Shown: positions 35,101-44,980, counted from the stretch's first letter. The stretch: 64,000 bases of DNA from Ilyonectria destructans (GCA_020740775.1 JAHEWK010000002.1:434001-498000), one strand, 5' to 3'. Program-made: numbers and translations. Notes: generated by a model not told the origin, from the letters alone.

Positions 35101-35813
35101 TAACAGCCATGCAGCAACTTGCCCCGTCCACATCCGATCCCATCGCCTCAACCGTCCATTACTCCGTTCCCCTACCTCCCGGTCTAACACCAATGTCTCC
35201 CGAACTCTTTGGCTTCTTTACCTACGAATTTCGTGTTGGCTATTCCGACCCAGACACGTGGTGTACAGCCTCATCACGCTATGGAACGCCCCTTCGCGTA
35301 TCAGGGATCCAACATCCTCTCCCACAACTAACATGCACGGCTGCCCGAAACGCCAAAGCCATAATCGTGTCAGCACCTTTCGCAATGCCAATTCTCGACG
35401 GTGTGCCAAAATTCCCTGCACAGTCCCGTCCAACACGTATGATAATCCTGCTCTACGCCCAAGTATATCAAATAGACTCCTCATCGCAGAGGCGTAATGT
35501 ACTTCTCGCACAGAAAGAAGCGACGGCTAGAACGCGATTTGATCATGATGCACCGCCTGGAAGGTTTCGACCGACGACATATCTTAGTACATACGCGGCC
35601 GTGGGTTTCGATTTTGACGGTGATGGTGGCATTTGGCATCGTCTGGAGGGTCTAGGGTTGGCAAGGACCACGCCCTTAAGCGTGCTGGCTGTTGAGATGG
35701 CCCCATTTGGTGGGAATAGTGGGGTCCATTTAGAGGAACCGTTGGGAAGGGATTTGGGGCGACAAAGGATATTGAGGACGGGTATTTTAGTTAGGGTGCC
35801 GGGATCTTGTTGA
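32160..35813 (+). CDS. Giant intronless protein of unknown family (1217 aa)
   Basis: An uninterrupted 3654-bp frame starts MDNNLTKLVVLPYLQ. An earlier ATG at 32064 is possible, but its 32 residues look like leader sequence translated by chance. There is no signal peptide or membrane helix. I cannot name the family. Near residue 450 the pattern YGMTYKFRVRLRDHSGAGP looks like the F/G strands of a fibronectin type III-like module. Near residue 600, EIQVEIETLTQDVIAV then YMVLYTTTR suggests another beta module. FDFDGDGG near residue 1150 resembles a calcium-binding DxDxDG loop. It is Pro/Asp/Thr-rich throughout, intronless, and downstream of the lysozyme gene on the same strand. The style recalls large bacterial multi-domain proteins, so transfer is possible but unproven. 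It could act with the 1544-aa protein as a pair. Confidence 0.82.
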   Translation: MDNNLTKLVVLPYLQSWDGSHLSFRVLLVPRGDPFAPLIPSQGPTDPVSPSFVTANLKLDVHLLSGHESLPQLSSGAVITTLDFNSTPNSAAILNGLVAQLGDAGLSIDPNPPDARSSGSSPIRVHKHLPLSYQQSVGFVPGGELFHTDKTYWCSLNDTNTPSKYVPLPPKNLKVAWGRMIAALLRNPKLAEAAGLIRSAMIPISLETVKDGGYIFLTISTTSDAAALSLKTYAARIPIVTTARDLFTPVFFPTSSTLPSDNYGQITAEAEEYDDGWAKAVHCTQPRQLDPLKEEDDGTRPLKEMGIRIGWDDEQVTIWMDRQMDPSSINLDTPLGVQGYRIDTQDSQTSTWHSLVVAEGPCIVNRVSYGQYDGVKDELGVEVHPTQQIGSEQKDRFWLPMYFTTWSGPSLVTADKDRMTLLSAPDKTSAARVKGVAPTIALTYGMTYKFRVRLRDHSGAGPTIGGAPRNIGLSPISTVPFRRWIRPLAPIFVDAIPVLLDTPGSESFPASLEVKRPVLHYPAAVCTGYPNAMQRLLDSLAAENGKPREDRQEPSMADPDVDRLEIQVEIETLTQDVIAVDGTYMVLYTTTRQMPSDIGDSGVVEFSWHSVHNVFEPVELADGWGADATTGPIKLPTARTIRLRVGALCKEDPELAYFGNNDVRRGPTIIVALRKNSTAETDLLLEESPSKAFNAYFLQPDRLDSSTVEAARKPDESPADITSRLATAIGVRNSGMTLRSAPGERTVFACSGSIRHTIGPDGASLSFTSQADLALYWIIVIRLALNRDWTWSGLAYNGIFVERDGKEVTRFSPSHNVNADALADPKPNRGKTDLIIFDAIDPKTNGNSSQELTPSYKITTTLVGTPTSVIPSKEYTIRLPITTPPRHTPTVVSAGIAMSSYSPNSDYSTTLPRDKTLWLEFSSPIMDPRTTYYCRVLRNTPDPLLIEPFPITPTATEPTLPVDNPATLRVVRDQSNDHAGLTAMQQLAPSTSDPIASTVHYSVPLPPGLTPMSPELFGFFTYEFRVGYSDPDTWCTASSRYGTPLRVSGIQHPLPQLTCTAARNAKAIIVSAPFAMPILDGVPKFPAQSRPTRMIILLYAQVYQIDSSSQRRNVLLAQKEATARTRFDHDAPPGRFRPTTYLSTYAAVGFDFDGDGGIWHRLEGLGLARTTPLSVLAVEMAPFGGNSGVHLEEPLGRDLGRQRILRTGILVRVPGSC

Positions 35814-37415
35814 GTGGATGATACCAACTACTACTACTATTACTATACCAAAGGTTGCTTGTGACACTCTTTACACTCTTTACAGGCGAAACAAGGGGCT
35901 GGCGCTGCCGTGAGCGTTGCATGGCGAGATGGACGCGACCCTGGGCCGACCGGGATTCAAAAGTCACCGTCGACGAGCTCATCAATAGACTTTGTGACGT
36001 ACGAAACGAAAACATCAGCACTTGGCGAGTGTCATGCTAACGCCTGCCGCGATTCTCGCGCTTCCGAACCCCCAAGGGTTTCGGAATATTTCCGTTCTCT
36101 TCATCCCATGGGAGAGGGATGATTTGACATAGTAAATAGGGAAGAAGACCTGAGGCAGTAAACACTGAGCTGAATATCCGAAAGTAGACTTCCATAAGCA
36201 GTGCTAAGACTAGCTAGCAAATCTACGAGTATGAGAGACCAGCTAAGGATTCTGGGCCCTCCTGAGGAGTATCCCCCGCTCGTGGTGGCACGTAATCGAG
36301 ACAACACGACCCCCTGCCTGCGGTTCCCAGCGGATACTCCTACTTAAGTTAGTGGGCACGAATATTTCCTCATTCTTCCACTGTGTGAAGCAAAATAGTT
36401 CGCACCCGACCATTAGCTTGCCTGGGGATAGCGTGAGCCAAGCTAAGCAACCCATGCATATAAGGTCTCGTGGGACTGATAGGAGTTTGACATACGACAA
36501 TAACTGATACTCGCTCCCCGCCTGTTTTTATTGAGATTCATTAAGACTTATTGAAACTCTAGTTGTCAGCTGAACTTCGGAACCGGGTTTCGGAGAAAGG
36601 GACGTCCAGGCGGTCCCATCAGCCCAGCTAGAGTGACACGCAAACACCTGGCTACCTTGACCTCCTCTCAGATCGGGATCTCGTCAGTAGTCGCTCCCAG
36701 AGGACTGCAGATTGATTCTCAAAAGCCTACGTCTGCTTCGTGCGACCCCGATCAGACCCTCGCTGACCATACCCACTGCTACCACCACCACCATCGCCAC
36801 TATAGGGCATACGCACAGGCGCCAGCCATATTCTGCGCACCTGGCAACCCCCAGGATCTGAAGACCAGCTCTAGGGGATTTGGCGACAGCATCGACTCCA
36901 TCGCACCATAGCCGAGCGGCTCCCGGCTCCGCTTCACGATGTTATCAAGCGAGAAAATCCTGTATTGGGTGACTGACATTATTAGATTGGCTATAGCTGA
37001 GTGGACGAACGGCCTCAGTGAAACTCTCGAGGTCTGATGGGTCTCTGCGAACGAGACCTTGGACATCCGCATGTCATTCCGGACTGACGTGCCAAGCTGG
37101 AGCTGCGTCGGAGCCCGGGCGGGTATGTACGAGCAATCGACGCCGTCCATGAGCTTCAAGTTTGGGGGGTGGAAGGATAGCAAGGCCGTGTACTCGCATG
37201 CCTACGTTAGGAGACTGGCTTATCATCTGTTTGGCCATGCCCTGGGACTGTGAGTCAAACCTCCGTTCTGAGAGTCGTTCGCTCCCTCGACCCCTCAGTG
37301 TCGGAATCCAGCTGCTTCACCTCCAACGCCGGTCAACTTTCCGGCTTCGAGGTGGGATAGAACAGCAGGGGTCTTGTCATCTAGCTTATCTTAATAGATC
37401 CCTTAGTAATTAGAA
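35814..37415. other. Intergenic, unrecognised GC-normal DNA
   Basis: Open frames on both strands (for example 36800-37183 minus and 37059-37253 plus) overlap and match nothing I know. They may be parts of an old element together with the adjacent gag relic, but I cannot show it. Confidence 0.35.
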
Positions 37416-38107
37416 ACTTAGGTCCCTAGGACTAGGTCAATAGCTAGACATAGGTTATTAAACTACAAATTTAGGTTATCTACGCCTCTAATCCTTTTAG
37501 TCTGGGCCTCGTGCGTAGCTTGCTCCCAGTTGGTCAGCTAGGTAGTAAAGTCCTTGGAAGCCTTAGGCACAGTGGCTAGGGTCTGCTGATATTTGGCTAG
37601 GGCTGCGTTTTGCTGCTCGGTCTGACTAGCCCCAACGCTATCTTTGAGGTTGATATACCATCTCCTTAGATCCTGTTCAGGATCGCAAGAGCTGGCTTTA
37701 AGGGACTTGTCAACTGTATCCGAGACCCAATTCTTGACCTTATCAATCCACTGATGTTGCTGTTCGAACTCCCTGCAGTCTTGATCGTAGTCCTTGCGTT
37801 CAGAGTTATAGGCAGCCCTATCGTCAGCATTCAGGTCTGCAATAGACTAGACCGGTTAGTCCGGATCGGTTATGTCGGACGTTACAGTCTGACTTTGGGT
37901 TTGAATAGGCAGGACCCTTCTGAAATAGGAGCTAACAGACGGCCTGACCGGCCTTGTCATGGGCTGATTATCCTTTTCAGGGTTGATCAGGTCCCAGATT
38001 TTACCTGAATTTGCCTTGGTCCAGAAGGCCCTGTCCCAATCTGTCCAGTCTTCAAAGGTCCCAGAGAAGGTCCTTTGGTAGGCAGATGCGGCATTTTTGG
38101 CTTACAT
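37416..38107 (-). pseudogene. Ty1/Copia-type retrotransposon gag relic
   Basis: Reading the minus strand from 38107 gives a continuous gag-like frame with only a few stops. It has FSGTFEDWTDWDRAFWTKA, then KIWDLINP, SQTVTSDITDPD, SIADLNADDRAAYN, the charged segment with IDKVKNWVSDTVDKS, DPEQDLRRWYINLKDSVGA, and PKASKDFTT.LTNWEQATHEAQ. This order is that of gag N-terminal regions of fungal Copia elements. In-frame stops follow DPD, PV and FTT; the last fits TGG to TAG. The zinc knuckle, protease, integrase and reverse transcriptase were not found, and no LTR pair was identified. It is an old fragment between the giant-gene island and the CHAT gene. Confidence 0.75.
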
Positions 38108-38431
38108 TGCGATGTTCGAAGATATTGGTAAAATTGATCTAAAATGGGGACTAGAAGCCGTGCGGATCTCAAAGCAGCTAGCTTCTTCAAGCAACTGAGA
38201 CTCTTAATTGTTGGATGCGTTACGGTCAATTTGATCAAATGGATAGTGTTTAAAGTAGTGATGCTGATATTGGTGATTGCTTGGTCCGGTCTTCCTTCCG
38301 GCCGGAAGAGGGGTTATCAGACCGCTCTTCTGACTAAGATACTGATATCAATCTATCTGAGGTTTCGTATGTAATACAGGGTCATCTTCCAACGACATCC
38401 TTTGAACTCCCAAAGTTATCCAATACACGAC
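38108..38431. other. Intergenic, promoter of TPR-CHAT gene
   Basis: About 320 bp lie between the gag relic and the CHAT start. They may include the 5' leader of the Copia element. No specific site was recognised. Confidence 0.35.
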
Positions 38432-41400
38432 ATGCCTATAAAGAAGAGCAAGGGGCATTCTGACGCCGCTTCTGGCCAAGGGGCCAAACGGAGCCGCCCA
38501 GGCACACAATCACCCGAACAGAGGGACGACACCGACGATGCCAGCCTGCCGCCCTCACAATCACCCCACTCAGACTTTGTGGAGGAAGATGCGTCCAGCG
38601 TACATTCCCCACTTACTGACGTGATAATCGCCAAGCAAGAAGCCATACAGCTTGCAGAGCAGGCGGTCCAGGCCCTCCCAGATGGTCATCTAGAGAATCC
38701 TCAGCTATTAAACGATATTTCCGTTCATTTTAGTAAAGAATTCGAGAAAAGTAACGCCTTTTCACATCTTGAAGCCTCTATCATAGTCGCGAAGCTGGCT
38801 GTTGATGCAGCCGTAGGCGACAGGTCGCAGCGAGCAGCGTGCTTAAACACACTAGCATCGGGGCTTCACGAGAGATACGAGCAAACAGTAGATCTGGAAG
38901 ATTTGCAAGAGGCTATAGAAATTGCCAGGCAGATCATAGGCACGACCCAACCGGGCGATGAAAATGGAGCTTTGTACTTGAATAACCTCGGCATACGGCT
39001 TGGAGAAAGATTTTTGCAGTCCGAGGAGACAAACGACATTGAAGAGTCGATCCATTTCTTACGCCAAGCCGTCGATACAACGCCCAATGAAGATTCGGAG
39101 AAAGGCAGGCGGTTGAATAATCTTGCCACGAGCCTAGGCGAAAGGTTCAAGCACTCGAGGACGACAGCCGACTTGGATGAGTCCATCAGCCTGACGAGGC
39201 GAGCGATTAATGCTTTGGATGCGACAAACGACGGCTGGTCTCGAGCAACCTACCTCAACAACCTTGGAGTTGGGCTCTATGAGAAGTTTATGCACACAGG
39301 AGTATTGACTTACCTTGACGGAGCTATCCAAGCCGTGAGAGATGCTGTCGATGCCACCCCAGACGATAATCCGGACAGAGTATCTTACTTGAACACGCTT
39401 GGAGAGAGACTTCGCGAAAAGTATGAACAGACCGGAGTGCCAGAGTACCTTAGAGAAGCCATCGAAATCACCTGGAAAGCTCTTTATGCTCATACTTGTC
39501 ACTTGACGGATGAACAGGGAGTGATCTCGAATACCCTTGGCAACTCTCTCGGTAGCAGGTTCCAACGAACAATGGCAGTGGAAGACGCGGACGAAGCAGC
39601 TCAGTTGCTCAAGTCAGCGGTTGAAATAACCCCAGATGGCCACCCGCATCAAGCCGGGTACCTCGCCGACCTTGGAGAGCTACTGGGCAGGAAATACGCA
39701 CAGACGTGGGTATTGGATGACCTTGAGGAAGCTGTACAAGTCTCAAGGCAAGCAGTGAGCTCCGCGCAAGGTGATGATACCGTTCGGGCATTGTGCTTGC
39801 AGAGCCTTGCCGTCCGACTTGGTCAAAGATTCTCAAGACTGGGGGATATTTCTGACCTTGAGGAAGGGATAGAGGCTGTGAGAGAGGCGCTCGCCATGAT
39901 CCCAGACGAGTTGAACAGGAAAAGATGCCTGAATACCCTGGGTGGCCTCTGCAGCGATAGATATATCGAGACCCAAACAATCGACAACCTCGACGAAGCT
40001 ATCCAAGTTGCGAGGGACGCAACCATCATATCACCCAACTCTGGAGATCAGGGATATTGCTTGAACACGCTGGCAAATTGTCTCAACCTTCAATACAGAA
40101 GGCTAGGAGCCATGGCAGATCTGGACGAAGTCATCCAAATCACTAGAGCATCAGTAGACTCGATACCAAACGATCATCCCGATCGCGCCGCGCGTTTACA
40201 CAACCTAGGGGTCAGCCTTCACGACAGATACGTAAGAGTTGGAGATATGGAAGACCTTGACGAAGGAATCCAGGCCATAGGTCAAGCCAACCAGGCGGTG
40301 CCAGATGGCCATGCAGATAGGGCGAGGTGGCTTGATACGCTTGGATCGCTGTTTTCCGCGCGATACGAAGGGAAAGGCACCATTTCAGACCTGGAAGAGG
40401 CCATCCTAGCGTCGAGGGGAGCCGCAGATGCGGTCCCTGACAATCATATATTTCACACAACTGTCTTGGGCCACTTGGGAATACATTTGCACCAAAGGTA
40501 TGAGCAGTTTGGGGCTCAGGAAGACCTCGAGGAAGCCATTCGAGTCACCACCCGGGCAATCGAGAGAACTCCGAGCAACAGCACTGATCTGACTGGACGC
40601 CTAGCCTCACTTGGAATACTGCTCAGGGATCGGTACAAGCGGATGGGGTCAAGAGGTGATCTCGACGAGGCAATCCGAGCAACACCCAAAGATCACCCAC
40701 ATTTAACTGAGCGATGGAACGATCTGGCAATGCTCTTGGCCGAGAAATATAGCGCGACAGAAGTGACGGCTGATGTAGAACAAGGCATCCTTCTAGCAAA
40801 GCAGGCAGTCGACATGGCCTCCCACGATGATCCACAAAGGCCTCTCTTCTTATCTACGCTTGCAAGCCTCCTCCATGAAAAGTTCACGCGAACAAAGGCC
40901 ATAGAGGACCTCGATCTGGCAATTAGAATCGCCCAGCAAGCAGTTCAAACGGCTTCGGACGATTATGAAAACCAAGCAGAAAACTTCAGCAACATCGGAG
41001 TCCTTCTTGGTGACAGGTACATCGAGACGGGGGCTATTACTGATCTAGAGGAGTCGAGGCGCTTCTGTACGTTAGCCCTGTATCAGTCCAATTCTCCAAC
41101 TTTTGTCCGCATACAGGCTGGCAGGGAACTCGTACAGTCGTGCCGAATCACGTTCGACTGGGAACGCGCCTTTGAAGCTTCTCGAGCGATGCTTAAACTC
41201 ATTCCGAAACTGACGCCGCGGTCGATTGAGAATTCAGACAAACAGCATGCTCTCAGCCAGATTGTCGGCATGGCTTCGGACGGGGCCGCAGTGGCGCTAC
41301 AGGCCGGCAGGGGACCGCTTGTTGCCCTCCGGCTCCTCGAGCAGGGCCGGGGAGTCCTCGCCGGGTCTCTTGAGGAGGTGCGAACCGACCTCTCAGACTT

Positions 41401-42745
41401 GGAGAAACAATACCCCGAGCTAGCTAAACAGTTTGTTCTCTTCCGGGACCAGCTGGAGCTTCCCATTGCCCGAAAGAACCCTCTTCGGGAGCACGACTAC
41501 GGACCGTCCTCCCGGCCGACGACAGGCCGGGCACATCGACGATACGACGCCGGGAAGGGACTTGATGCGCTCATCTCCGACATCCGTATGCGTCCTGGAT
41601 TTGAGAGCTTTCTTACGGCCCCAAGCGAGGAGGACATGAGGCGCGCAGCGAGTTCGGGCACCATTGCCACTGTAAATGTCAGCGAGATTCACTGCGATGT
41701 AATTCTAATTCAGCACCACCGAATTTGGTCCTTGGAGCTGCCCCTCCTGGAGTCCAAGACTATCCAGCAATGGGCTCAGGCTAGCGACCTCGGCAGCCCT
41801 GAAGTACTCGAGTGGCTGTGGAAGGCTGTTACTCGCCCTATCCTAGATGCCCTTGGGTATACTCAGCTGCCGCCCAACGATGAATGGCCGCATGTGTGGT
41901 GGATTGCCACTGGGCCATTGAGCAGGTTTCCTCTGCATGCGGCTGGGCTCCATCACAGCGGCAAAGCCAACCCGGTACTGGACAGGGTGATGTCGTCCTA
42001 CAGTTCGTCTGTAAAGACCATCATGTACGGCCGCAAACGTTACGCGAAGCCCGTGGACGACTCAAAACCAGCCAAAGCCCTCGTTCTCGCCATGCGGGAA
42101 ACGCCAGGCTACAGCAACCTCGTGTTCGCGGCTCGTGAAGTCGCCGAGCTCTGTAGCCTCTGCGACCACATGGTTCTAGAACCTGTGCAACCTGGTAGAC
42201 ACAAAAAGGACGTCATGAAGCACCTGCCAAGCTCCAAGCTGTTCCACTTTGCAGGTCACGGATATACAGATGCTGGTGATCCGTCAAAGAGCTGTCTGCT
42301 TCTGGAGGATTGGGAAACCGACCGATTCACGATAGAAACGCTGATGGAGATGAACCTCCACGCGAACCCTCCGTTTCTTGCCTATCTCTCAGCGTGCGGA
42401 ACGGGCCAGGTTACGGTTGGAAGATTCATTGACGAAAGCATCCATCTGACCAGCGCATGCCAGCTGGCCGGGTTTCGCCACGTAATCGGGACCTTGTGGA
42501 AAGTCAACGACGAGGTGTGCGTAAACATGTCGAAACTCACATACAGAGAGATGCTGAAGGGAGGCATGACGGATGAATCGGTGTGTCTAGGTCTTCACAA
42601 GGCTACCAGAGAACTTCGACAGCAGTGGTTGGATGCAGGTCGAGGGTCACAGACTAAAGACGGGTTGCCGAGAGACGTTGAAGTGGTCGAGGATGACCAG
42701 AAACAGTCGTTGCTCTGGGTTCCCTATGTTCATTACGGCGTTTAG
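38432..42745 (+). CDS. TPR-CHAT protein (caspase-like protease), 1437 aa
   Basis: This is an intronless gene of 4314 bp. The start is ATG 38432 (MPIKKSKGHSDA); ten codons upstream begin only with TTG. Residues 1-75 are polar, Ser/Pro/Asp-rich and probably disordered. About 20 tetratricopeptide-like repeats follow (to about residue 940), with the recurring pattern LNNLG..L..R(Y/F)..TG...DL(E/D)EAI...R.AV, each 40-odd residues. A helical linker leads to the C-terminal CHAT domain (caspase HetF-associated with TPRs), whose dyad is His1276 in FHFAGHG and Cys1322 in LSACGTG. TSACQLAGFRHVIGTLWKVND follows. CHAT proteins are cysteine peptidases of the caspase/separase clan, and TPR arrays sense partners. 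In fungi such proteins are candidates for incompatibility or regulated cell death. Target unknown. Confidence 0.9.
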   Translation: MPIKKSKGHSDAASGQGAKRSRPGTQSPEQRDDTDDASLPPSQSPHSDFVEEDASSVHSPLTDVIIAKQEAIQLAEQAVQALPDGHLENPQLLNDISVHFSKEFEKSNAFSHLEASIIVAKLAVDAAVGDRSQRAACLNTLASGLHERYEQTVDLEDLQEAIEIARQIIGTTQPGDENGALYLNNLGIRLGERFLQSEETNDIEESIHFLRQAVDTTPNEDSEKGRRLNNLATSLGERFKHSRTTADLDESISLTRRAINALDATNDGWSRATYLNNLGVGLYEKFMHTGVLTYLDGAIQAVRDAVDATPDDNPDRVSYLNTLGERLREKYEQTGVPEYLREAIEITWKALYAHTCHLTDEQGVISNTLGNSLGSRFQRTMAVEDADEAAQLLKSAVEITPDGHPHQAGYLADLGELLGRKYAQTWVLDDLEEAVQVSRQAVSSAQGDDTVRALCLQSLAVRLGQRFSRLGDISDLEEGIEAVREALAMIPDELNRKRCLNTLGGLCSDRYIETQTIDNLDEAIQVARDATIISPNSGDQGYCLNTLANCLNLQYRRLGAMADLDEVIQITRASVDSIPNDHPDRAARLHNLGVSLHDRYVRVGDMEDLDEGIQAIGQANQAVPDGHADRARWLDTLGSLFSARYEGKGTISDLEEAILASRGAADAVPDNHIFHTTVLGHLGIHLHQRYEQFGAQEDLEEAIRVTTRAIERTPSNSTDLTGRLASLGILLRDRYKRMGSRGDLDEAIRATPKDHPHLTERWNDLAMLLAEKYSATEVTADVEQGILLAKQAVDMASHDDPQRPLFLSTLASLLHEKFTRTKAIEDLDLAIRIAQQAVQTASDDYENQAENFSNIGVLLGDRYIETGAITDLEESRRFCTLALYQSNSPTFVRIQAGRELVQSCRITFDWERAFEASRAMLKLIPKLTPRSIENSDKQHALSQIVGMASDGAAVALQAGRGPLVALRLLEQGRGVLAGSLEEVRTDLSDLEKQYPELAKQFVLFRDQLELPIARKNPLREHDYGPSSRPTTGRAHRRYDAGKGLDALISDIRMRPGFESFLTAPSEEDMRRAASSGTIATVNVSEIHCDVILIQHHRIWSLELPLLESKTIQQWAQASDLGSPEVLEWLWKAVTRPILDALGYTQLPPNDEWPHVWWIATGPLSRFPLHAAGLHHSGKANPVLDRVMSSYSSSVKTIMYGRKRYAKPVDDSKPAKALVLAMRETPGYSNLVFAAREVAELCSLCDHMVLEPVQPGRHKKDVMKHLPSSKLFHFAGHGYTDAGDPSKSCLLLEDWETDRFTIETLMEMNLHANPPFLAYLSACGTGQVTVGRFIDESIHLTSACQLAGFRHVIGTLWKVNDEVCVNMSKLTYREMLKGGMTDESVCLGLHKATRELRQQWLDAGRGSQTKDGLPRDVEVVEDDQKQSLLWVPYVHYGV

Positions 42746-43877
42746 ATATGTATTCTTAAGGGAAGTCTGGAGACTGAACCATGCAGATGCTGGCAGACAT
42801 TGGGTGGCGGCATAGATAGGTGGAAACTAGTACTCAAAATGCCGTGTAGGAGTAGGACCTGTTCATTTGACTCTGTCGAAATCTTCCGTTTGGTGTCTGC
42901 TGAGTATTATGTGTATAGTGATATTGAGGTAGCCTTCCGATGTGACTGGCAACGTCGTTCCGTGAGCGTAGGTAGCCTCTGCCGGTCGACTGGATGCCGT
43001 TGATGGATGGGGGGTTCAAACGGGTTACTTTAAAGAGGGGGTCCTCCAAACCACCCTCAAAGACGGATGGAGAAGGAGGACAGTGATTCTACTCTGCAAG
43101 CATCAATAACTCCTCACAATATTATCAACCAATCTTTTCCACCACGTCGAGTCGGTCCGCAAGGTATTCAACCACCACCCTTTTCCCAATCAATCAACGA
43201 TAGGCTCTATCCACGTGTGATGCTTACTGACTTGTGCAAAAGGAGCTCGAGCAACGGAGCCCCTGCTACTATACCCCGAGCTCGTTTCATCAACGGCACC
43301 GTTAAAGTCTAGGACTTGTTAAAAGCCTTCTTGGACGACGTCTTTGTCCCTGTTGATATGGTCCAGAAAAGCCACGCGCGAGGTCTCTTTAAGGCAGCAA
43401 GGAAGACAGGACATATCCCTCCCATCGACACCGGCTTCATCTCGCACGCCCACTCCGATCACTTCGGAGACTCAGCAGCTTACAATATCAAGTATGCAAA
43501 TTGGAGAGTGGGAGTTTACAATGCATGGTTGTATCTTCAACCGTTGAATTCATATTACCGCAGGACCTGTGGCACAGGTCATCGGGGGCTCAACATTATT
43601 TCCCACGGTGCAGAAGGTTGAACCGACCTGAATGGGAACTCATGCATATACCACTAGAAAGAGGGTCATTGCGAAAAAGAAAAGAAATACATTGCAAAAG
43701 CCAAATACTAACTAAACTATAGTCATACAAATTCATATCTAATACACTCTCAAAACCCAACAAATAGATCCTCAAATACACAGATTCTTCAACATTCCCA
43801 CCTCTTGCCGCCCCCCTCCTCCCTCCCTCCCTCCCAACACTAGTAATAGTAACAAATAAAACCTCATGAGGAACAGC
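42746..43877. other. Intergenic with possible degraded metallo-hydrolase-like fragment
   Basis: A frame at 43067-43621 (plus strand, one TAG at 43310) contains IPPIDTGFISHAHSDHFGD, which resembles the HxHxDH metal motif of metallo-beta-lactamase folds. The rest is not recognisable and there are no supporting motifs, so I do not call a gene. A pyrimidine-rich CCTCCCTCC microsatellite lies near 43815-43835. Confidence 0.35.
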
Positions 43878-44980
43878 TCAGATAACGGTATCCTGGTTCT
43901 TGCGCCAGTCAAGAGTCGTCTTGTATGTCTTCTCACCACGGCTGACTGCGCGGCTGGCCACAAAGCCGGCAATCGTCCCGTTGGATGCGGGCCTGAGCGT
44001 CTTAGAGTCGATATCGAAGCAGCCAGCCTGCACACTTTCGCTGCACAACTCGTACACTTTCTTCTCGCCCATGTCGCAAAAGAGCCCTTCGTTAGTGTTG
44101 GCAAGGTCGGGCCCGACCGACGTGTCAGACTCGCAGAGAAAGCGGGCGGAGAGGCCGTCGACGTCCCCGACGATGAGCTGCGACTCCATGACCTCGTTTC
44201 GACGGCTATGTTGGCGCTTTAATTGGCCAGGGGCGCCTGTGAGGTGGCGTCTCATCCTACCCGTCCAGTAGTTGATAGATCTGGGGTCTTCCTCACGCCT
44301 CACGCCAAAGGAGACGCCATCGCACTTGGACTTAGGATCGCGTTGCTCGGGAGGCGCATTAGGATCGACCTCGCTCGTGGAAAAGGCGGGCCAGCGGACC
44401 TGGAATCCTGTGCTCGGATGGTCGCCGTTCTTGTCGATCCAGAAACACTTGGGCTGGTCTTCTGGGGGCCTGTTCCACTGGTCCTCGTTGGAATTGTAGT
44501 ACATGCCGCTGTAGTACCAGCTCGCGCCGCAGTGGTAGCCCATGTCTCCCTGGACGGCATAGTGGTTGCCGCCTCTGTCCTCGCTCCAGGAGGTGGTGAC
44601 CCAGGCGATACAGATGGCATTGTCATTGGCCGAGAAGAGGGTGTAGACACCCTGGTTCTCGTGGTTGACGTGAACCTCGCCGAGATTTCCGTCCCTCACG
44701 TCGCCTGAGTCGACTTTCATCCCCACGAATTTTCCGTTCTGGTTCCAGACACGGCTGGAAGAGGAGGTAAGCCAAGTGAAAGAATGATGGAATGGATTGT
44801 AATTACTCACACATCAGGAAGATTACCCCCCGCTTCGGAGAGACCGTTAGTGCCATCAAGGCCAACAGCGATCTTGAAGGTCGATCCTTCACCGGGCTCC
44901 TCGACGAAATTGTCAATGCCGAACTGGACAATGCCGAGAAGGCCGGAGACGATGCCAATAACTTCAATGATGCCAGCCAT
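43878..44980 (-). CDS. Uncharacterised 348-aa fungal protein, probably membrane-associated or secreted
   Basis: Two exons, 44811-44980 and 43878-44754, join in frame (56-bp intron, donor GTGAGT, acceptor TTCCAG). The N-terminus MAGIIEVIGIVSGLLGIVQFG is hydrophobic and short, more like a membrane-binding helix than a cleaved signal. The next part has VWNQNGKFVGMKVDSGDVRDG, then SANDNAICIAWVTTSW. A Tyr/Trp/Cys-rich segment follows (GDMGYHCGASWYYSGMYYNS and PKCFWIDKNGDHP). A polar loop with RRHLTGAP and a C-terminal Cys cluster (RFLCES, LFCDMG, YELCSES, AGCFDID) complete it. The cysteines and aromatic residues suggest an extracytoplasmic beta-rich domain. No enzyme motif was found. I cannot name the family, though the layout looks conserved and genuine. 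Confidence 0.78.

Noticed and set aside
36800..37253. Opposed frames of 127 and 64 aa
   Set aside because: No recognisable family; could not be linked to the gag relic or to splice sites.
43866..44708. Plus-strand frames of 118-161 aa
   Set aside because: Antisense to the two-exon gene at 43878-44980, with biased composition and no motif.
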